Counted from the stretch's first letter, positions 17,375 to 27,009 are shown. The stretch: DNA of 64,000 nucleotides from Dyadobacter sandarakinus (GCF_016894445.1 NZ_CP056775.1:1676001-1740000), one strand, 5' to 3'. Program-made: numbers and translations. The notes: generated from the sequence alone by a model not told the origin.

Positions 17375-19123
17375 CTAGGCAGCATTGGCCTGGAACTTGT
17401 GCTCATAGCGCAGGATGATGAATTCAGCCGGCCGGGCGACCCGGAGCTTGATCTCGACGATCATCCGTCCTTCCAGAATGTCCACGTCGGTCATGGTTTC
17501 GGGCAGCCCTACATTTACCTGAAATGCCTCGTTCATGGTGTTACCAAACAATCCGCCGGATTTCCATATCTCAATCAGAAAGTTGCTGATCATAGCCTTC
17601 ACCTTGATCCAGCTATCGCGGGTATTGGGTGCAAAAACAAAGTCCTGCATGGCCCTTGCGACCGAATCTTCGATGAAATTGAATGTGCGGCGGACAGAAA
17701 TATACCGCCACTCCAGATCGTTGCCGGTGAGCGTGCGCGCTCCGAAGACCAGGATTCCTTTTCCCTCATAGGTGCGGATCGCATTCACCGACTTGCCCGA
17801 ACCGGCATCCACGTTCAGGTCGGCATGGAAGTCGTCGTCGATCTCCACGGTTGGGGCAATGACCGCAGCCAGTCCGACATTGGCCGGTGCTTTCCAGACA
17901 CCCTGGGTAGCGTCTGTCTGTACCATCAGTCCGGCGATGGCCGGGCTGGGTGGCAGGATCACCGGTACTGCATTGATTGCCTCACGTATTTTGTTGAACA
18001 TCAGATTATTTGAACTTTCCAGATCGCCCATTTTGCTACCTGCGGGCAGAAGTCTGCCTGCCGGCAACTGGTCGTCAATCTCCTTCTGAGCAGCTTCAAA
18101 TTCGCCAGTTCTGGTATTTTTAGCAGTATCGAAGTCATCGAATGCTTTTTTAATGTCAGCCTTTGCAGTATCCAGGGTAGCACCCGGCTTTTTTAACGCG
18201 GCCGTGACTTCTGCGGGAACCGGTAAAGCTTTTTTGCGCAATGCATCTTCAACCTCCTTGCGAAGGGCTCCAAGGTCGGCCGCCGTACTGGCCGCCGCAA
18301 CATCCTTCGCTTCCGAATAGCCTTTTGCCTGTACGCTCAGCTGGGTAATTGCCTGCTGTTTGAGCAGCAGCGCAGAGGTGAATGCGTGGTGTGAGGCAAT
18401 GGTCACCCCGGCAGGGTCAAAACGGTAATCTATTGTTGTCTGCAGAAACGGATAGTAGGCACCGCCGTATTTCAGGCTGATATCCTTGGGTATCTTCGTC
18501 CTGAAATTATCGCCAATGTAACTGATGTCGGTATTTTTATCATCCACATCCACCACTACGATCCGGTTCACCATTTTCATACAATGTTTGAGGGTGTATG
18601 GGATCAGGGTGCCATAATGATCATCGTCGTTGAGGTTTTTACCCGCGTCAGGGAAGGACAGTATGGTGACATCTTTGGCCAGCCGGGCAGCGTCAACACC
18701 TTTCTGAAGATCAGCAGCCGCTACGGTATCATCCTCATAATTCCCGACAGAAATAATATAGCCGGGTCCGCCGCCATTGGCATAGTAAAGCTTCATGGCA
18801 TAATACATTTTGAACTTAAAATCGTCGGCCGGCTGTACCCGCACATCGGTGCGGATGCTGGTAGCCGTTTGAAGATCATCGACAATTTCGAGCAGATCGA
18901 CACTGATTGCCTGGGCGGGGGCTGTGCCAAAATAGTTTTCGTACTCCCGGAGGTTACGGATACGCACCGGTTTGAGCAAGACATCCTCCCCGTTTTTACT
19001 CGCAAATTCGGTATAGCCGATGAAGCATGGCACGGCACTGGGCACCACTCCTATCGATGGGGGTATGGTGGGTACTTCCACCGTAAACACGCCGGGCATC
19101 CGGGTATCTGGTAATGCAGCCAT
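17375..19123 (-). CDS. Contractile tail sheath protein with helical insertion
   Basis: 582 aa, ATG start. Typical sheath features: the N-terminal MPGVFTVEVPTIPPSIGVVPSAVPCFIGYT, a middle GPGYIISVGNY, then PPSPAIAGLMVQTDATQGVWKAPANVGL, and the conserved C-terminus (VFAPNTRDSWIKVKAMISNFLIEIWKSGGLFG ... VDILEGRMIVEIKLRVARPAEFIILRYEHKF). The sheath shortens on firing and drives the tube outward. Between residues about 250 and 365 there is an Ala/Lys/Asp-rich predicted helical insertion not found in short sheaths such as Pvc2. It probably projects from the outer surface (inference). Confidence 0.93.
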   Translation of the reverse strand: MAALPDTRMPGVFTVEVPTIPPSIGVVPSAVPCFIGYTEFASKNGEDVLLKPVRIRNLREYENYFGTAPAQAISVDLLEIVDDLQTATSIRTDVRVQPADDFKFKMYYAMKLYYANGGGPGYIISVGNYEDDTVAAADLQKGVDAARLAKDVTILSFPDAGKNLNDDDHYGTLIPYTLKHCMKMVNRIVVVDVDDKNTDISYIGDNFRTKIPKDISLKYGGAYYPFLQTTIDYRFDPAGVTIASHHAFTSALLLKQQAITQLSVQAKGYSEAKDVAAASTAADLGALRKEVEDALRKKALPVPAEVTAALKKPGATLDTAKADIKKAFDDFDTAKNTRTGEFEAAQKEIDDQLPAGRLLPAGSKMGDLESSNNLMFNKIREAINAVPVILPPSPAIAGLMVQTDATQGVWKAPANVGLAAVIAPTVEIDDDFHADLNVDAGSGKSVNAIRTYEGKGILVFGARTLTGNDLEWRYISVRRTFNFIEDSVARAMQDFVFAPNTRDSWIKVKAMISNFLIEIWKSGGLFGNTMNEAFQVNVGLPETMTDVDILEGRMIVEIKLRVARPAEFIILRYEHKFQANAA

Positions 19124-19149
19124 AATCAGGTATTTTAAAGTTTAAGGAT

Positions 19150-20247
19150 TCAGATATTGTAAAATATGAGCGACTGGTCGCCGCGTATCCGTACGGTTGA
19201 AATATCGGGTACGGGCAATTTTGCATAGCTGGTGTTTCCGCTGATCCCCAGCGCGATCGTAGGCGGACGATGTTCAAGTATGGGGATCGGAACGGTGCTG
19301 CCGAATACAAATACATCCTGTACAGAATCGGCATTGCTGTTCCGGATCTTATCGATCGTCGCTTTAAGCCCGGCATCCAGCTCGGCTTCGGACAAGCGGG
19401 TAAATTCCACCTGGGCAGGAGATACCACATCACTTACGTGACGGCTGTACGAAATGCGGATATCGTCGCCGGTTCCATAAGGTACTTTCTTGTTTTTTAC
19501 ATCGATCAATACATAATGCCACGCAAGCTCACGATAAGCTATATACGTCACGTACTGTGTACCTGCTTCAACACTGTCATCCAGGCAGAGATCAACAATC
19601 CCGAAAAAGGGTTCACTGCTGCCGGCTTCGTCACTGGCATAAAACTCCGGTCCTCCGGGTACCAGCGCAGCGGGCAGGCGGTACAAGCCGGGAGCGGGCA
19701 GGTTTACTTCAAGACTGTCGGCCCCGGGTATGGCGGCAAGTGCCGAAAGTACTTTCCAGCCTGCTCCACCTACAAACTTCTCGATCAGAATCTCGCCCGG
19801 CCAGGCTGCCACATCCAGTGTAAACCGCTCCGGGCGCAAAGGTGGGAGCACATCCGCATCAGACAGTGCCGCTTCTTTGGTAAGACCAGCCCTGAGCGAA
19901 CCGTCGGTAAGGTTTGCATTGGTCAGGTAAAACCTGCGTGTGCCCGGCGACACTCCGGTACCGTTACTCCACGAAAACCGGCTTACATTTCCAAGCAATG
20001 GATTATTCAGCAGCACTTTAAAGGACAGGCAAACGGGTTTGCTGATGGGAACCTCAGGCTGCCCCTCCTCCATTTTCTGCAGAATCAGCACCTGGTCTCC
20101 GGCTTGCCTCAGCACCAGTCCGAAGCTTTCCAGGACCGGTACGCATCCGGCCGCAGGAACCAGCGTGAAGTCACGGCTCCGCCCGTTTTGATAATAGCTG
20201 TGTGCAAATCCGATTGAACACAAAAGCCGGTATGCAATGTGCAGCAT
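19150..20247 (-). CDS. Unknown eCIS protein between cap and sheath genes (365 aa)
   Basis: Not recognised. The ATG at 20247 is preferred; a TTG two codons upstream also opens the frame. No signal peptide or clear membrane helix is seen. The protein looks beta-rich throughout with short loops (FYLTNANLTDGS, LPAPGLYRLPAALVPGG, FFGIVDLCLDD), suggesting one or more beta-sandwich domains. The C-terminus ends in a DVFVFGSTVPIPILEHRPPTIAL stretch. Flanking genes encode the cap and the sheath (23-29 bp gaps), so it is likely a structural part such as a collar, a tail-end protein or a surface decoration. That assignment is only positional. Confidence 0.7.
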   Translation of the reverse strand: MLHIAYRLLCSIGFAHSYYQNGRSRDFTLVPAAGCVPVLESFGLVLRQAGDQVLILQKMEEGQPEVPISKPVCLSFKVLLNNPLLGNVSRFSWSNGTGVSPGTRRFYLTNANLTDGSLRAGLTKEAALSDADVLPPLRPERFTLDVAAWPGEILIEKFVGGAGWKVLSALAAIPGADSLEVNLPAPGLYRLPAALVPGGPEFYASDEAGSSEPFFGIVDLCLDDSVEAGTQYVTYIAYRELAWHYVLIDVKNKKVPYGTGDDIRISYSRHVSDVVSPAQVEFTRLSEAELDAGLKATIDKIRNSNADSVQDVFVFGSTVPIPILEHRPPTIALGISGNTSYAKLPVPDISTVRIRGDQSLIFYNI

Positions 20248-20276
20248 AAACAAGTCATTTAAGGGTTTTACCTTAC

Positions 20277-20855
20277 TCAGTTAAGATGTTCGACACTGTC
20301 GATGTTCGTAATTACGTCGGCACCGTTCAACGGTGACTGCTGTACGTACAGGAGCCTGGCTTTATACAGCACCGACGGCATCGAATGTCCGCCCAGCACT
20401 GTCCAGAGATTATGCAGGTTCTCAAAACCAATGTTGTGTATCGTAAAAGTGAGCTTGTGCGTGTTGCTGAACTCGTCGGTATAGCTCATGTGCTGCTGGG
20501 CCTGAAAAAACTGAAGAACCAGCCCGAGGTGTTTCAATGCCTCCGCATACAGTTTGAAATTGGCCGAAAACAGCAGGTATAGGTTCAGGTGCAGCGCCGG
20601 CTTCTGGTACATGCTCACGGATTGTTCCTGGTGTACCGGGTAGTTATTTTTCAAACTGTTTTCCTCTTCCAGACTGATGAGCGTGAGCACCAGCTTGTCC
20701 TGCATGGAATCATCGGATTCCTGCTGTTTTTCATGCCTGGCGATGTCGGCCAGCACCAGCGTTTCCAGTATGCCGCCACCGTTGAGCACAGTCTTGGGCA
20801 GCAGGGCAAAGTCGTTGAAACGCGTAACGATTTCTTTCAGACAATTTTCCAGCAT
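20277..20855 (-). CDS. DUF4255 tail terminator/cap protein (Pvc16-like)
   Basis: 192 aa, ATG start, first gene of the minus-strand eCIS operon. The sequence follows the DUF4255 pattern: an N-terminal helix, then DKLVLTLISLEEENSLKNNYP, PALHLNLYLLFSANFKLYAEALKHLGLVLQFFQAQQHMSY, LTFTIHNIGFENLHNLWTVLGGHSMPSVLYKARLLYV. In Afp/PVC particles the related protein (Pvc16) closes the distal end of tube and sheath. Being first in the operon is the common arrangement in Bacteroidota eCIS loci. Confidence 0.9.
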   Translation of the reverse strand: MLENCLKEIVTRFNDFALLPKTVLNGGGILETLVLADIARHEKQQESDDSMQDKLVLTLISLEEENSLKNNYPVHQEQSVSMYQKPALHLNLYLLFSANFKLYAEALKHLGLVLQFFQAQQHMSYTDEFSNTHKLTFTIHNIGFENLHNLWTVLGGHSMPSVLYKARLLYVQQSPLNGADVITNIDSVEHLN

Positions 20856-21253
20856 GATTACATCCGGTATCTTGAAAAGTAATGCTGTACCTCAAAAGTG
20901 TAAATTCCGGAGCGGCTCGAGGCCGGCTCACCGCAATGACAGGGGCTGGTTCCCCGGTCGTTTTAACAAACCATCTCTGAAAAGCAGATCCAATCGATGC
21001 TCAGAAATATGTGGTTTTTTTTTGTGAAAACTTTATGTAGCAGAGTCAGGTAGAAAGTCGGACAGAATGTCCTGTACTTGGCAATTTTTCTATTCCGCGA
21101 AAGTGGGCGTCGTGTTACAGCAAACCAAAGGTAACAGAACATTTGTCAAAAAAAAGTGAAAGGATTGTGTTGTTATTAAGCGGCTTATGCGCCCTTTTCA
21201 ATCCGGCACGAATATAGTAGCAAGCGCCGCCTAACACCATATTTGCAGAAAAA
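20856..21253. other. Intergenic region between eCIS operon and LEA gene
   Basis: About 400 bp between two divergent genes. It should hold the promoter of the long eCIS operon and that of the LEA-like gene, but I find no perfect TAnnTTTG element on either strand. A run of nine T on the plus strand (21013-21021) and scattered A/T tracts are the only notable features. No open frame with convincing coding character is present. Confidence 0.5.
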
Positions 21254-22162
21254 ATGAAAAACAGAAAATGGCTGATCATACTACTCGTCCTGCTGGCCGC
21301 TGCCGCAGTACTCTGGCTCTGGTGGCGCGGGCAACATCCCGGTCCCGTGAAGCAGGAAGTAACCGAGGCGCTCACCCCCGACCTGAGCCTGGCCAATCTC
21401 AGCATCACGGACATTGACGATGACCGCATCAAACTCACCAGCAAGGTGACTGTCCATAACCGGCTGCCTATGCAACTGAGCGCAAAACAAGTTGATTATC
21501 AGATTTATATAGATTCCGTAAAAATCATTGAGGATGTGTATCAAAAGCCGCTGGTACTCAAATCGGGAGACAGTACCACGCTCACCATCCCCATGCAGGT
21601 GCTGAAACATAACCTTGTCGGACTGCTTAAACATTTTGACAAGGCAAAAACGGACAGTGCGGATTACGGACTCAGGGCATCGTTCGAGACAGACGTACCT
21701 GTGGCGGGCGAAAAGCTGATCAAATTACACCTGACGAAAAAACTACCCGCTATCCGCATTCCCAAAATCGACATCAAGGATGTGGATATTCACGCATTTG
21801 ACCTCAAAAACAAGGGTGTCGATGTCACATTGCAGCTCTTTAATCCCAATCAGTTTGCGATCAAAATGCGGGATGCGGCATTTCATTTTGCGATGGAGGA
21901 TGCCCTGCAAATGGAAGGCGTGCTGCAACCCGCCACCATCAGCCTCGAACCCAGATCGTCCAGGACCATTAAAGTACATTGCGAGGTAAAAGAGCGCAAG
22001 TTTCTGAAAGCCGGCTGGGAGCTGCTCACCAATAAGAAGGACACGCACTTCAACACGGTGTTCAAAGCACTGGTTCTTTCGGATAATGAAATGCTCAACA
22101 ACAGCAACATCCGAACTACTGTAAAAGGTACCATGGACGAGCTGCTCCACGTAGCCGAGTAA
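21254..22162 (+). CDS. LEA type 2 family (LEA14-like) membrane-anchored protein
   Basis: 302 aa, ATG start. Residues 5-22 form a hydrophobic signal anchor (WLIILLVLLAAAAVLWLWW), so the protein is probably held in the membrane facing the periplasm. Two WHy/LEA14-type immunoglobulin-like domains follow, about residues 38-150 and 165-295. They are recognisable by LANLSITDIDDDRIKLTSKVTVHNRLPMQL and by IPKIDIKDVDIHAFDLKNKGVDVTLQLFNPNQFAIKM. These domains are known from desiccation and stress proteins; the bacterial role is unclear. The gene stands alone and ends in a hairpin. Confidence 0.85.
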   Translation: MKNRKWLIILLVLLAAAAVLWLWWRGQHPGPVKQEVTEALTPDLSLANLSITDIDDDRIKLTSKVTVHNRLPMQLSAKQVDYQIYIDSVKIIEDVYQKPLVLKSGDSTTLTIPMQVLKHNLVGLLKHFDKAKTDSADYGLRASFETDVPVAGEKLIKLHLTKKLPAIRIPKIDIKDVDIHAFDLKNKGVDVTLQLFNPNQFAIKMRDAAFHFAMEDALQMEGVLQPATISLEPRSSRTIKVHCEVKERKFLKAGWELLTNKKDTHFNTVFKALVLSDNEMLNNSNIRTTVKGTMDELLHVAE

Positions 22163-22184
22163 ATCCGTTTCTTCCAACAAAAAA

Positions 22185-22213
22185 ATAGTCCCGGCGCAGT
22201 ACACCGGGACTAT
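22185..22213. terminator. Hairpin after the LEA-like gene
   Basis: A perfect 10-bp stem (ATAGTCCCGG / CCGGGACTAT) with a 9-nt loop starts 23 bp after the LEA stop codon. A run of A on the left gives a U-tail only on the minus strand; on the plus strand the tail is weak. It probably still ends or stabilises the LEA transcript. Confidence 0.5.
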
Positions 22214-22476
22214 AACCATATGACTTCGTTCCCGAAACCGACTGTCATTACACAGGAATTCAAGAACCTGCACAAGGTACGTGAATAGAACTAGTTTTAC
22301 GTGTGCTACCCGCATTTTTTAGTAGGACTATTTTCGCGCAAAGCTGATTATCAGATCCAATCATTTCGGGAACAAAGGCCCAGCCTGTGCGGAACCTGTC
22401 GGCCTGTGCAATTCGGTGCGGATTCTTGTGAGTTCTACATAGTTTTGTTTAGTTTGCTAAGTAAATCAATAACATA

Positions 22477-22878
22477 ATGCAATCTCTTATTCAGGTCTTC
22501 ATAGTGGACGATGACATCGACGATCAGGAGATTTTCTCGCTCATTTTTGAAGGTGCTGATGACAGGGTTTCGTGTACATTCGCCAATAACGGCCTGCATG
22601 CGCTTGACAAACTGGCAAATGGAAGCGTGAACCCGCACCTGATATTTGTGGACATCAATATGCCTAAAATGAATGGCATTGAACTGCTTACCCGCCTGAA
22701 ATCACAGCCTCACCTTCCCGATACGCCTGTTTACATGCTTTCCACCTCTGCGGAAAAAAACATTATAGAACAGTGCATAAGCCTGGGTGCTACGGGGTTT
22801 ATACAAAAGCAAGCCAACATGGACGAGCTGAAAACGGCATTTATAAACATCATTCAAAATCTTGCCTCCTCTTTGTAA
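22477..22878 (+). CDS. Single-domain response regulator (CheY/Rcp1-like receiver)
   Basis: 133 aa receiver domain with no output domain. The acidic pair D11-D12, phosphoacceptor D59 (LIFVDINMPKMNG), the Ser/Thr switch at residues 89-91 and K111 are all present, so it should be phosphorylated normally. Its stop codon TAA is followed immediately by the ATG of a 1374-aa hybrid kinase, so the pair is one operon and the kinase is the obvious partner. Proteins of this type usually act by protein-protein contact. A possible promoter (TTG, then TAGTTTGC) lies about 20-50 bp upstream of the gene. Confidence 0.9.
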   Translation: MQSLIQVFIVDDDIDDQEIFSLIFEGADDRVSCTFANNGLHALDKLANGSVNPHLIFVDINMPKMNGIELLTRLKSQPHLPDTPVYMLSTSAEKNIIEQCISLGATGFIQKQANMDELKTAFINIIQNLASSL

Positions 22879-25800
22879 ATGAATATGAATAACGGTACCT
22901 CGCTGGAATTTCTGGCCGGGGGTGGCGAAATGGGAGACCGCATCCGCAGCTTCGACTGGGAAGCTACGCCCCTGGGAATTCCGGAACACTGGCCGCAGAG
23001 CCTCCGGACCTGCGTACGGATTATGCTCAGTTCCAAACAGCCCATTTGGATCGGCTGGGGCAGTCAGCTGATCAAGCTCTATAATGATGCTTACATCGAT
23101 ATTGTGCGCGGCAAGCACCCGATTGCTTTGGGCCAGCCGGCATCGGTGGTCTGGAAGGACATATGGAGGGATATTGAGCCGCTGCTGACCAAAGCGATGA
23201 CTACCGACGAGGGTACTTACGTGGAGTCGCAGCTCCTGATCATGGAGCGCAGCGGATTTCCGGAAGAAACGTATTATACCTTTTCATACACGCCGGTCCT
23301 GGACGAAGGCGGGCGGCCGGCAGGCATTATCTGCTACAACACGGCCGATACCGACCGCATTGTCAATGAGCGTCTGCTACGGACCATGCAGCAGCTGGAT
23401 ACGCTGGCGCAAAAGAAGAATGAAAAGGAAATATACGAGCAGGCCGTGTGGGCACTGGGCAGCAACCCACGTGACTTTCCGCTGGCCATCATTTACAAGA
23501 TAGACAAAGAAGGTACGGAGGCCCGCATGGCTGCGGCATCCGGCATTATTGAAGACCATCCTGCCCTGCCCCCGGTGATCAACCTGCAAAACCCGGATAC
23601 GGCGGCTGAGACCATGAGCAAGGCGGTGCTGGGAAACCGCATCGTGGAATCGACGGGCAACCACCGCTGGAAGGATCTGCCCAAAGGAGTATGGGACGTG
23701 CAGCCATGGCATTATGTGGACATTCCGATTAAATCAGGAAATAAAAAATACCCGCTTGCGGTGCTCACCGTAGGGCTAAACCCTTACCGGAAGTTTGATG
23801 ATGCTTACCGGAACTTCATACAGCTGGTGGCCGACCAGATATCGCTGGGCGTGAACAATGCGCTGGCCTATGAGGAAGAGCGAAAGCGCGCGAAGATGCT
23901 GGAAGAGCTCGATAAGGCAAAGACCTTGTTTTTTACAAATGTCAGCCACGAGTTCCGCACGCCGCTTATGCTCATGCTCGGGCCGCTGGAAGAGCTCCTG
24001 AACGACCAGGACGTACAATCCGCCGCCCACGAAAAGCTGGAAGTAACACACCGTAATGCATTGCGCCTGCTCAAACTTGTGAACACGCTCCTGGATTTCA
24101 GCCGGATCGAAAGCGGCAGGATCCGGGCATCGTTTGTACTGACGGACCTGGCCGATTATACCTCCAACCTGGCCGCCAACTTCCGGTCGGTAGTGGAGAA
24201 GGCGGGTTTAAAGCTGGTGGTGCATGTAGTTGATAATCCTTCGCCCGTGTACATTGACCGGCAGATGTGGGAAAAGATCATCTTCAACCTGCTTTCAAAT
24301 GCATTCAAATACACGCTCGAAGGCTCCATTACAATAACAGTCTCGTCAGAGCACGGGCAGGCTGTGGTGCGGGTTACCGATACCGGCGTCGGGATCCCGG
24401 CGAAAGAGCTGCCCAAAATGTTTGAGCGCTTTCACCGCATTCAGAATACGGCCGGCAGGACCTTCGAGGGTACGGGTATCGGCTTGTCGCTGATCAAGGA
24501 GCTGGTGCAGCTGCATGAAGGAAGTATTACCGTGGAAAGTACATCAGAAAAAGGCAGCACGTTTATTGTAAAACTTCCGGTTGGCAAGAGCCACATCAGG
24601 CCGCAGCAGGCTTTTGAGGAGGATCCTGGTTTTGACGACATCGTATCTGCATTTTATATCGAAGAAGCTTCCAGCCTGCTGGACCAGCATGCGGACACGC
24701 AACAGCTACCCGCGCCGGTGAGCAGCGAAATGGCTTCGGCGGAAACAATCCTCATCGTGGACGACAATGCCGACATGCGGCAGCATGTGCAGTCGCTGAT
24801 CGGCCGCCGCTACCAGACCCGGACGGCAGGGAATGGTGTGGAAGCCCTCAAAGTCATTGCGGAATTCCAGCCTTCACTGATTCTCAGTGACATTATGATG
24901 CCCGAAATGGATGGTATTGAGCTGCTGAGGCGCATCAAGGATAATCCGGCCACCGCCAGCATTCCCATGATCCTCATTACCGCGCGCGCCGGTGAAGAAT
25001 CCAAGATCGAAGGGTACGAGATCGGGGCGGACGATTACCTGATCAAACCGTTTTCGGCCAATGAACTTATTGCGCGGATCAAGGCCCAGCTGAGGATTGC
25101 AGGCGCACACAGGCATATCCAGAAAAAGCTCGAAAGCTACCTCATGCAAATGCCCGCCGGGGTAGCGCTGGTGGAATGTCCCGGTTTCAGGTACACGATG
25201 GCCAATGCATTGTTCCGCAACATATCAGGAACTACCCAGCTTACCATGATGGGCGCCCGGCTCAAAGAGGCATTTAAAGACAAAAAACTGGACCTCAATG
25301 CATTGTATCGCCAGGTATATACAACCGGCAAACCATTTACCTGTCGTGAGCTCGCGTTTGAACCCGTACATACCGGACTGGCTGCGGCCATTTACTATGA
25401 TGTGCTGATCTACCCGATCCGTGACGCGGATGAGCAGGTCAGTGAGATCATGGTGCATATGGTTGACACTACGGCACAGGTGGAGGCGATGAAACGGATA
25501 GAGGCCAGCGAGAAGCAATTCCGCAGCGTGCTGCTCGAATCCCCCAATATATTCCTGATCCTGCGCGGTGCCGAAATGCGCATTTCCTTTGTAAACCCTC
25601 CCCTGCTCCGGTCGTGGGACAAAACCGAGCAAATTGTTGGAAAAACGCTGCTGGAAGTTCTTCCTGAACTCAGGGGACAGCCTTTTCCAACATTGCTGGA
25701 ACAGGTATACCGTACGGGGAAACTGTACTATGGAAATGAAGAAAAGGCTTCGATCCTGATAAAAGGGGTAGCGCAGGACTTTTACTACAACTACGTTTAC

Positions 25801-27003
25801 CAGCCTATTTTCGACATCGAGAACCGGATTTCGGGCATTACGGTGATGGCTACCGACATTACGGAGGAAGTCCGCTCCCGGCGCGTGATCGAAGAAAGCG
25901 AAGAGAAGTTCCGGATGCTGACCGAAACGCTGCCGCAGCTGGTTTGGATGACCGACAAAGACGGAACGCTGCAGTTTGCTTCCCGCCAGTGGCTGGAATA
26001 CAGCGGAATGATACTGTATGAAGGGAACGTAGTGGCACGCCTGATCCATCCCGACGAGCAGCAGCATGTGGTAGACGTCTGGCAGGAAAGCCTGCGCACG
26101 GGTAACATTTTCCGGGTAGAAGTGCGGCTTAAAAACCGGCATGGCGATTACCGCTGGCATTATGGGCAGGGTGTGCCCATGCGCAATGAAGAAGGTGAAA
26201 TCCGCAACTGGATCGGTACATACACGGACATTCACGACCAGAAGATGTTTACCGATGACCTTGAGAAAAAGATTCAGCAGCGTACCCTGGATCTCGTAAA
26301 AGCAAACCGCGAACTGGAATCCTTCAACTACATTGCCAGTCACGACCTGCAGGAGCCGCTCCGGAAGATCCAGACTTTTATCAACCTTATCCAGAAGAGC
26401 CCGGACGACAGAGGAGCCACGGAGCGGTATTTCACCAAGATCTACTCCTCAGCGGAACGCATGAGCGAGCTCATTCACTCTGTACTGGAATACAGCCGGC
26501 TGTCAAATACGGGCGACGAATTTGCAGAGGTCGACCTGAACAGGGTGCTGGAAGATGTGAGGACAGACTTTGAACTGCTGATCCAGGAAAAAAATGCAAC
26601 GATAGAGTATGACCAGCTGCCGGTTGTTCGCGCCAATGCATTCAGAATGAGCCAGCTGTTTTCAAATCTCATCAGTAACTCGCTGAAATTCACGCAGCGT
26701 GATCCCGTTATCAGCATTGTATGGGAAAAGGTTCCGGGAGAAAGCATTCCTGCGGCGGGAGGCATGGATGCCGGGAAGGCGTACATGCATATGGTGTTCA
26801 AAGACAATGGGATCGGCTTTGAACCCGAGTTCAGTGAGAAAATCTTTACGCTTTTTCAGCGGCTGCACGGCAAGCACGAGTACTCAGGCACAGGAATCGG
26901 TCTGAGCATTGTGAAAAAGATCATAGAGCAGCATGAAGGCTTCATTGCCGCAGAATCGGAGCCTGGCAGCGGGGCTACATTCCATATCTGGCTCCCCGCC
27001 TGA
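22879..27003 (+). CDS. Hybrid PAS/GAF sensor histidine kinase with two kinase cores
   Basis: 1374 aa. Order of domains read from the sequence: N-terminal PAS-like (about 10-150), GAF-like (175-340), HisKA with H357 (VSHEFRTPL), HATPase (about 470-580; DTGVGIPAKELPKMFERF), receiver with D671 (LILSDIMMPEMDG), three PAS-type sensor regions (about 745-1130), a second HisKA with H1155 (SHDLQEPLRKI) and a final HATPase (FKDNGIGFEPEFSEKIFTLFQRLHG). There is no transmembrane helix, so it senses a cytoplasmic signal. Two complete kinase cores in one chain is less common than the usual single core with receiver. A strong terminator follows. Confidence 0.92.
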   Translation: MNMNNGTSLEFLAGGGEMGDRIRSFDWEATPLGIPEHWPQSLRTCVRIMLSSKQPIWIGWGSQLIKLYNDAYIDIVRGKHPIALGQPASVVWKDIWRDIEPLLTKAMTTDEGTYVESQLLIMERSGFPEETYYTFSYTPVLDEGGRPAGIICYNTADTDRIVNERLLRTMQQLDTLAQKKNEKEIYEQAVWALGSNPRDFPLAIIYKIDKEGTEARMAAASGIIEDHPALPPVINLQNPDTAAETMSKAVLGNRIVESTGNHRWKDLPKGVWDVQPWHYVDIPIKSGNKKYPLAVLTVGLNPYRKFDDAYRNFIQLVADQISLGVNNALAYEEERKRAKMLEELDKAKTLFFTNVSHEFRTPLMLMLGPLEELLNDQDVQSAAHEKLEVTHRNALRLLKLVNTLLDFSRIESGRIRASFVLTDLADYTSNLAANFRSVVEKAGLKLVVHVVDNPSPVYIDRQMWEKIIFNLLSNAFKYTLEGSITITVSSEHGQAVVRVTDTGVGIPAKELPKMFERFHRIQNTAGRTFEGTGIGLSLIKELVQLHEGSITVESTSEKGSTFIVKLPVGKSHIRPQQAFEEDPGFDDIVSAFYIEEASSLLDQHADTQQLPAPVSSEMASAETILIVDDNADMRQHVQSLIGRRYQTRTAGNGVEALKVIAEFQPSLILSDIMMPEMDGIELLRRIKDNPATASIPMILITARAGEESKIEGYEIGADDYLIKPFSANELIARIKAQLRIAGAHRHIQKKLESYLMQMPAGVALVECPGFRYTMANALFRNISGTTQLTMMGARLKEAFKDKKLDLNALYRQVYTTGKPFTCRELAFEPVHTGLAAAIYYDVLIYPIRDADEQVSEIMVHMVDTTAQVEAMKRIEASEKQFRSVLLESPNIFLILRGAEMRISFVNPPLLRSWDKTEQIVGKTLLEVLPELRGQPFPTLLEQVYRTGKLYYGNEEKASILIKGVAQDFYYNYVYQPIFDIENRISGITVMATDITEEVRSRRVIEESEEKFRMLTETLPQLVWMTDKDGTLQFASRQWLEYSGMILYEGNVVARLIHPDEQQHVVDVWQESLRTGNIFRVEVRLKNRHGDYRWHYGQGVPMRNEEGEIRNWIGTYTDIHDQKMFTDDLEKKIQQRTLDLVKANRELESFNYIASHDLQEPLRKIQTFINLIQKSPDDRGATERYFTKIYSSAERMSELIHSVLEYSRLSNTGDEFAEVDLNRVLEDVRTDFELLIQEKNATIEYDQLPVVRANAFRMSQLFSNLISNSLKFTQRDPVISIVWEKVPGESIPAAGGMDAGKAYMHMVFKDNGIGFEPEFSEKIFTLFQRLHGKHEYSGTGIGLSIVKKIIEQHEGFIAAESEPGSGATFHIWLPA

Positions 27004-27009
27004 CATGCC

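Noticed and set aside
1..20855. Prophage or type VI secretion instead of eCIS
   Set aside because: There are no capsid, portal, terminase or lysis genes and no TssJLM-type membrane complex. The DUF4255, DUF5908, two tubes and CIS tape-measure proteins are eCIS marks.
25225..26343. 372-aa minus-strand frame
   Set aside because: Lies fully inside the hybrid kinase gene on the other strand and has no recognisable domain.
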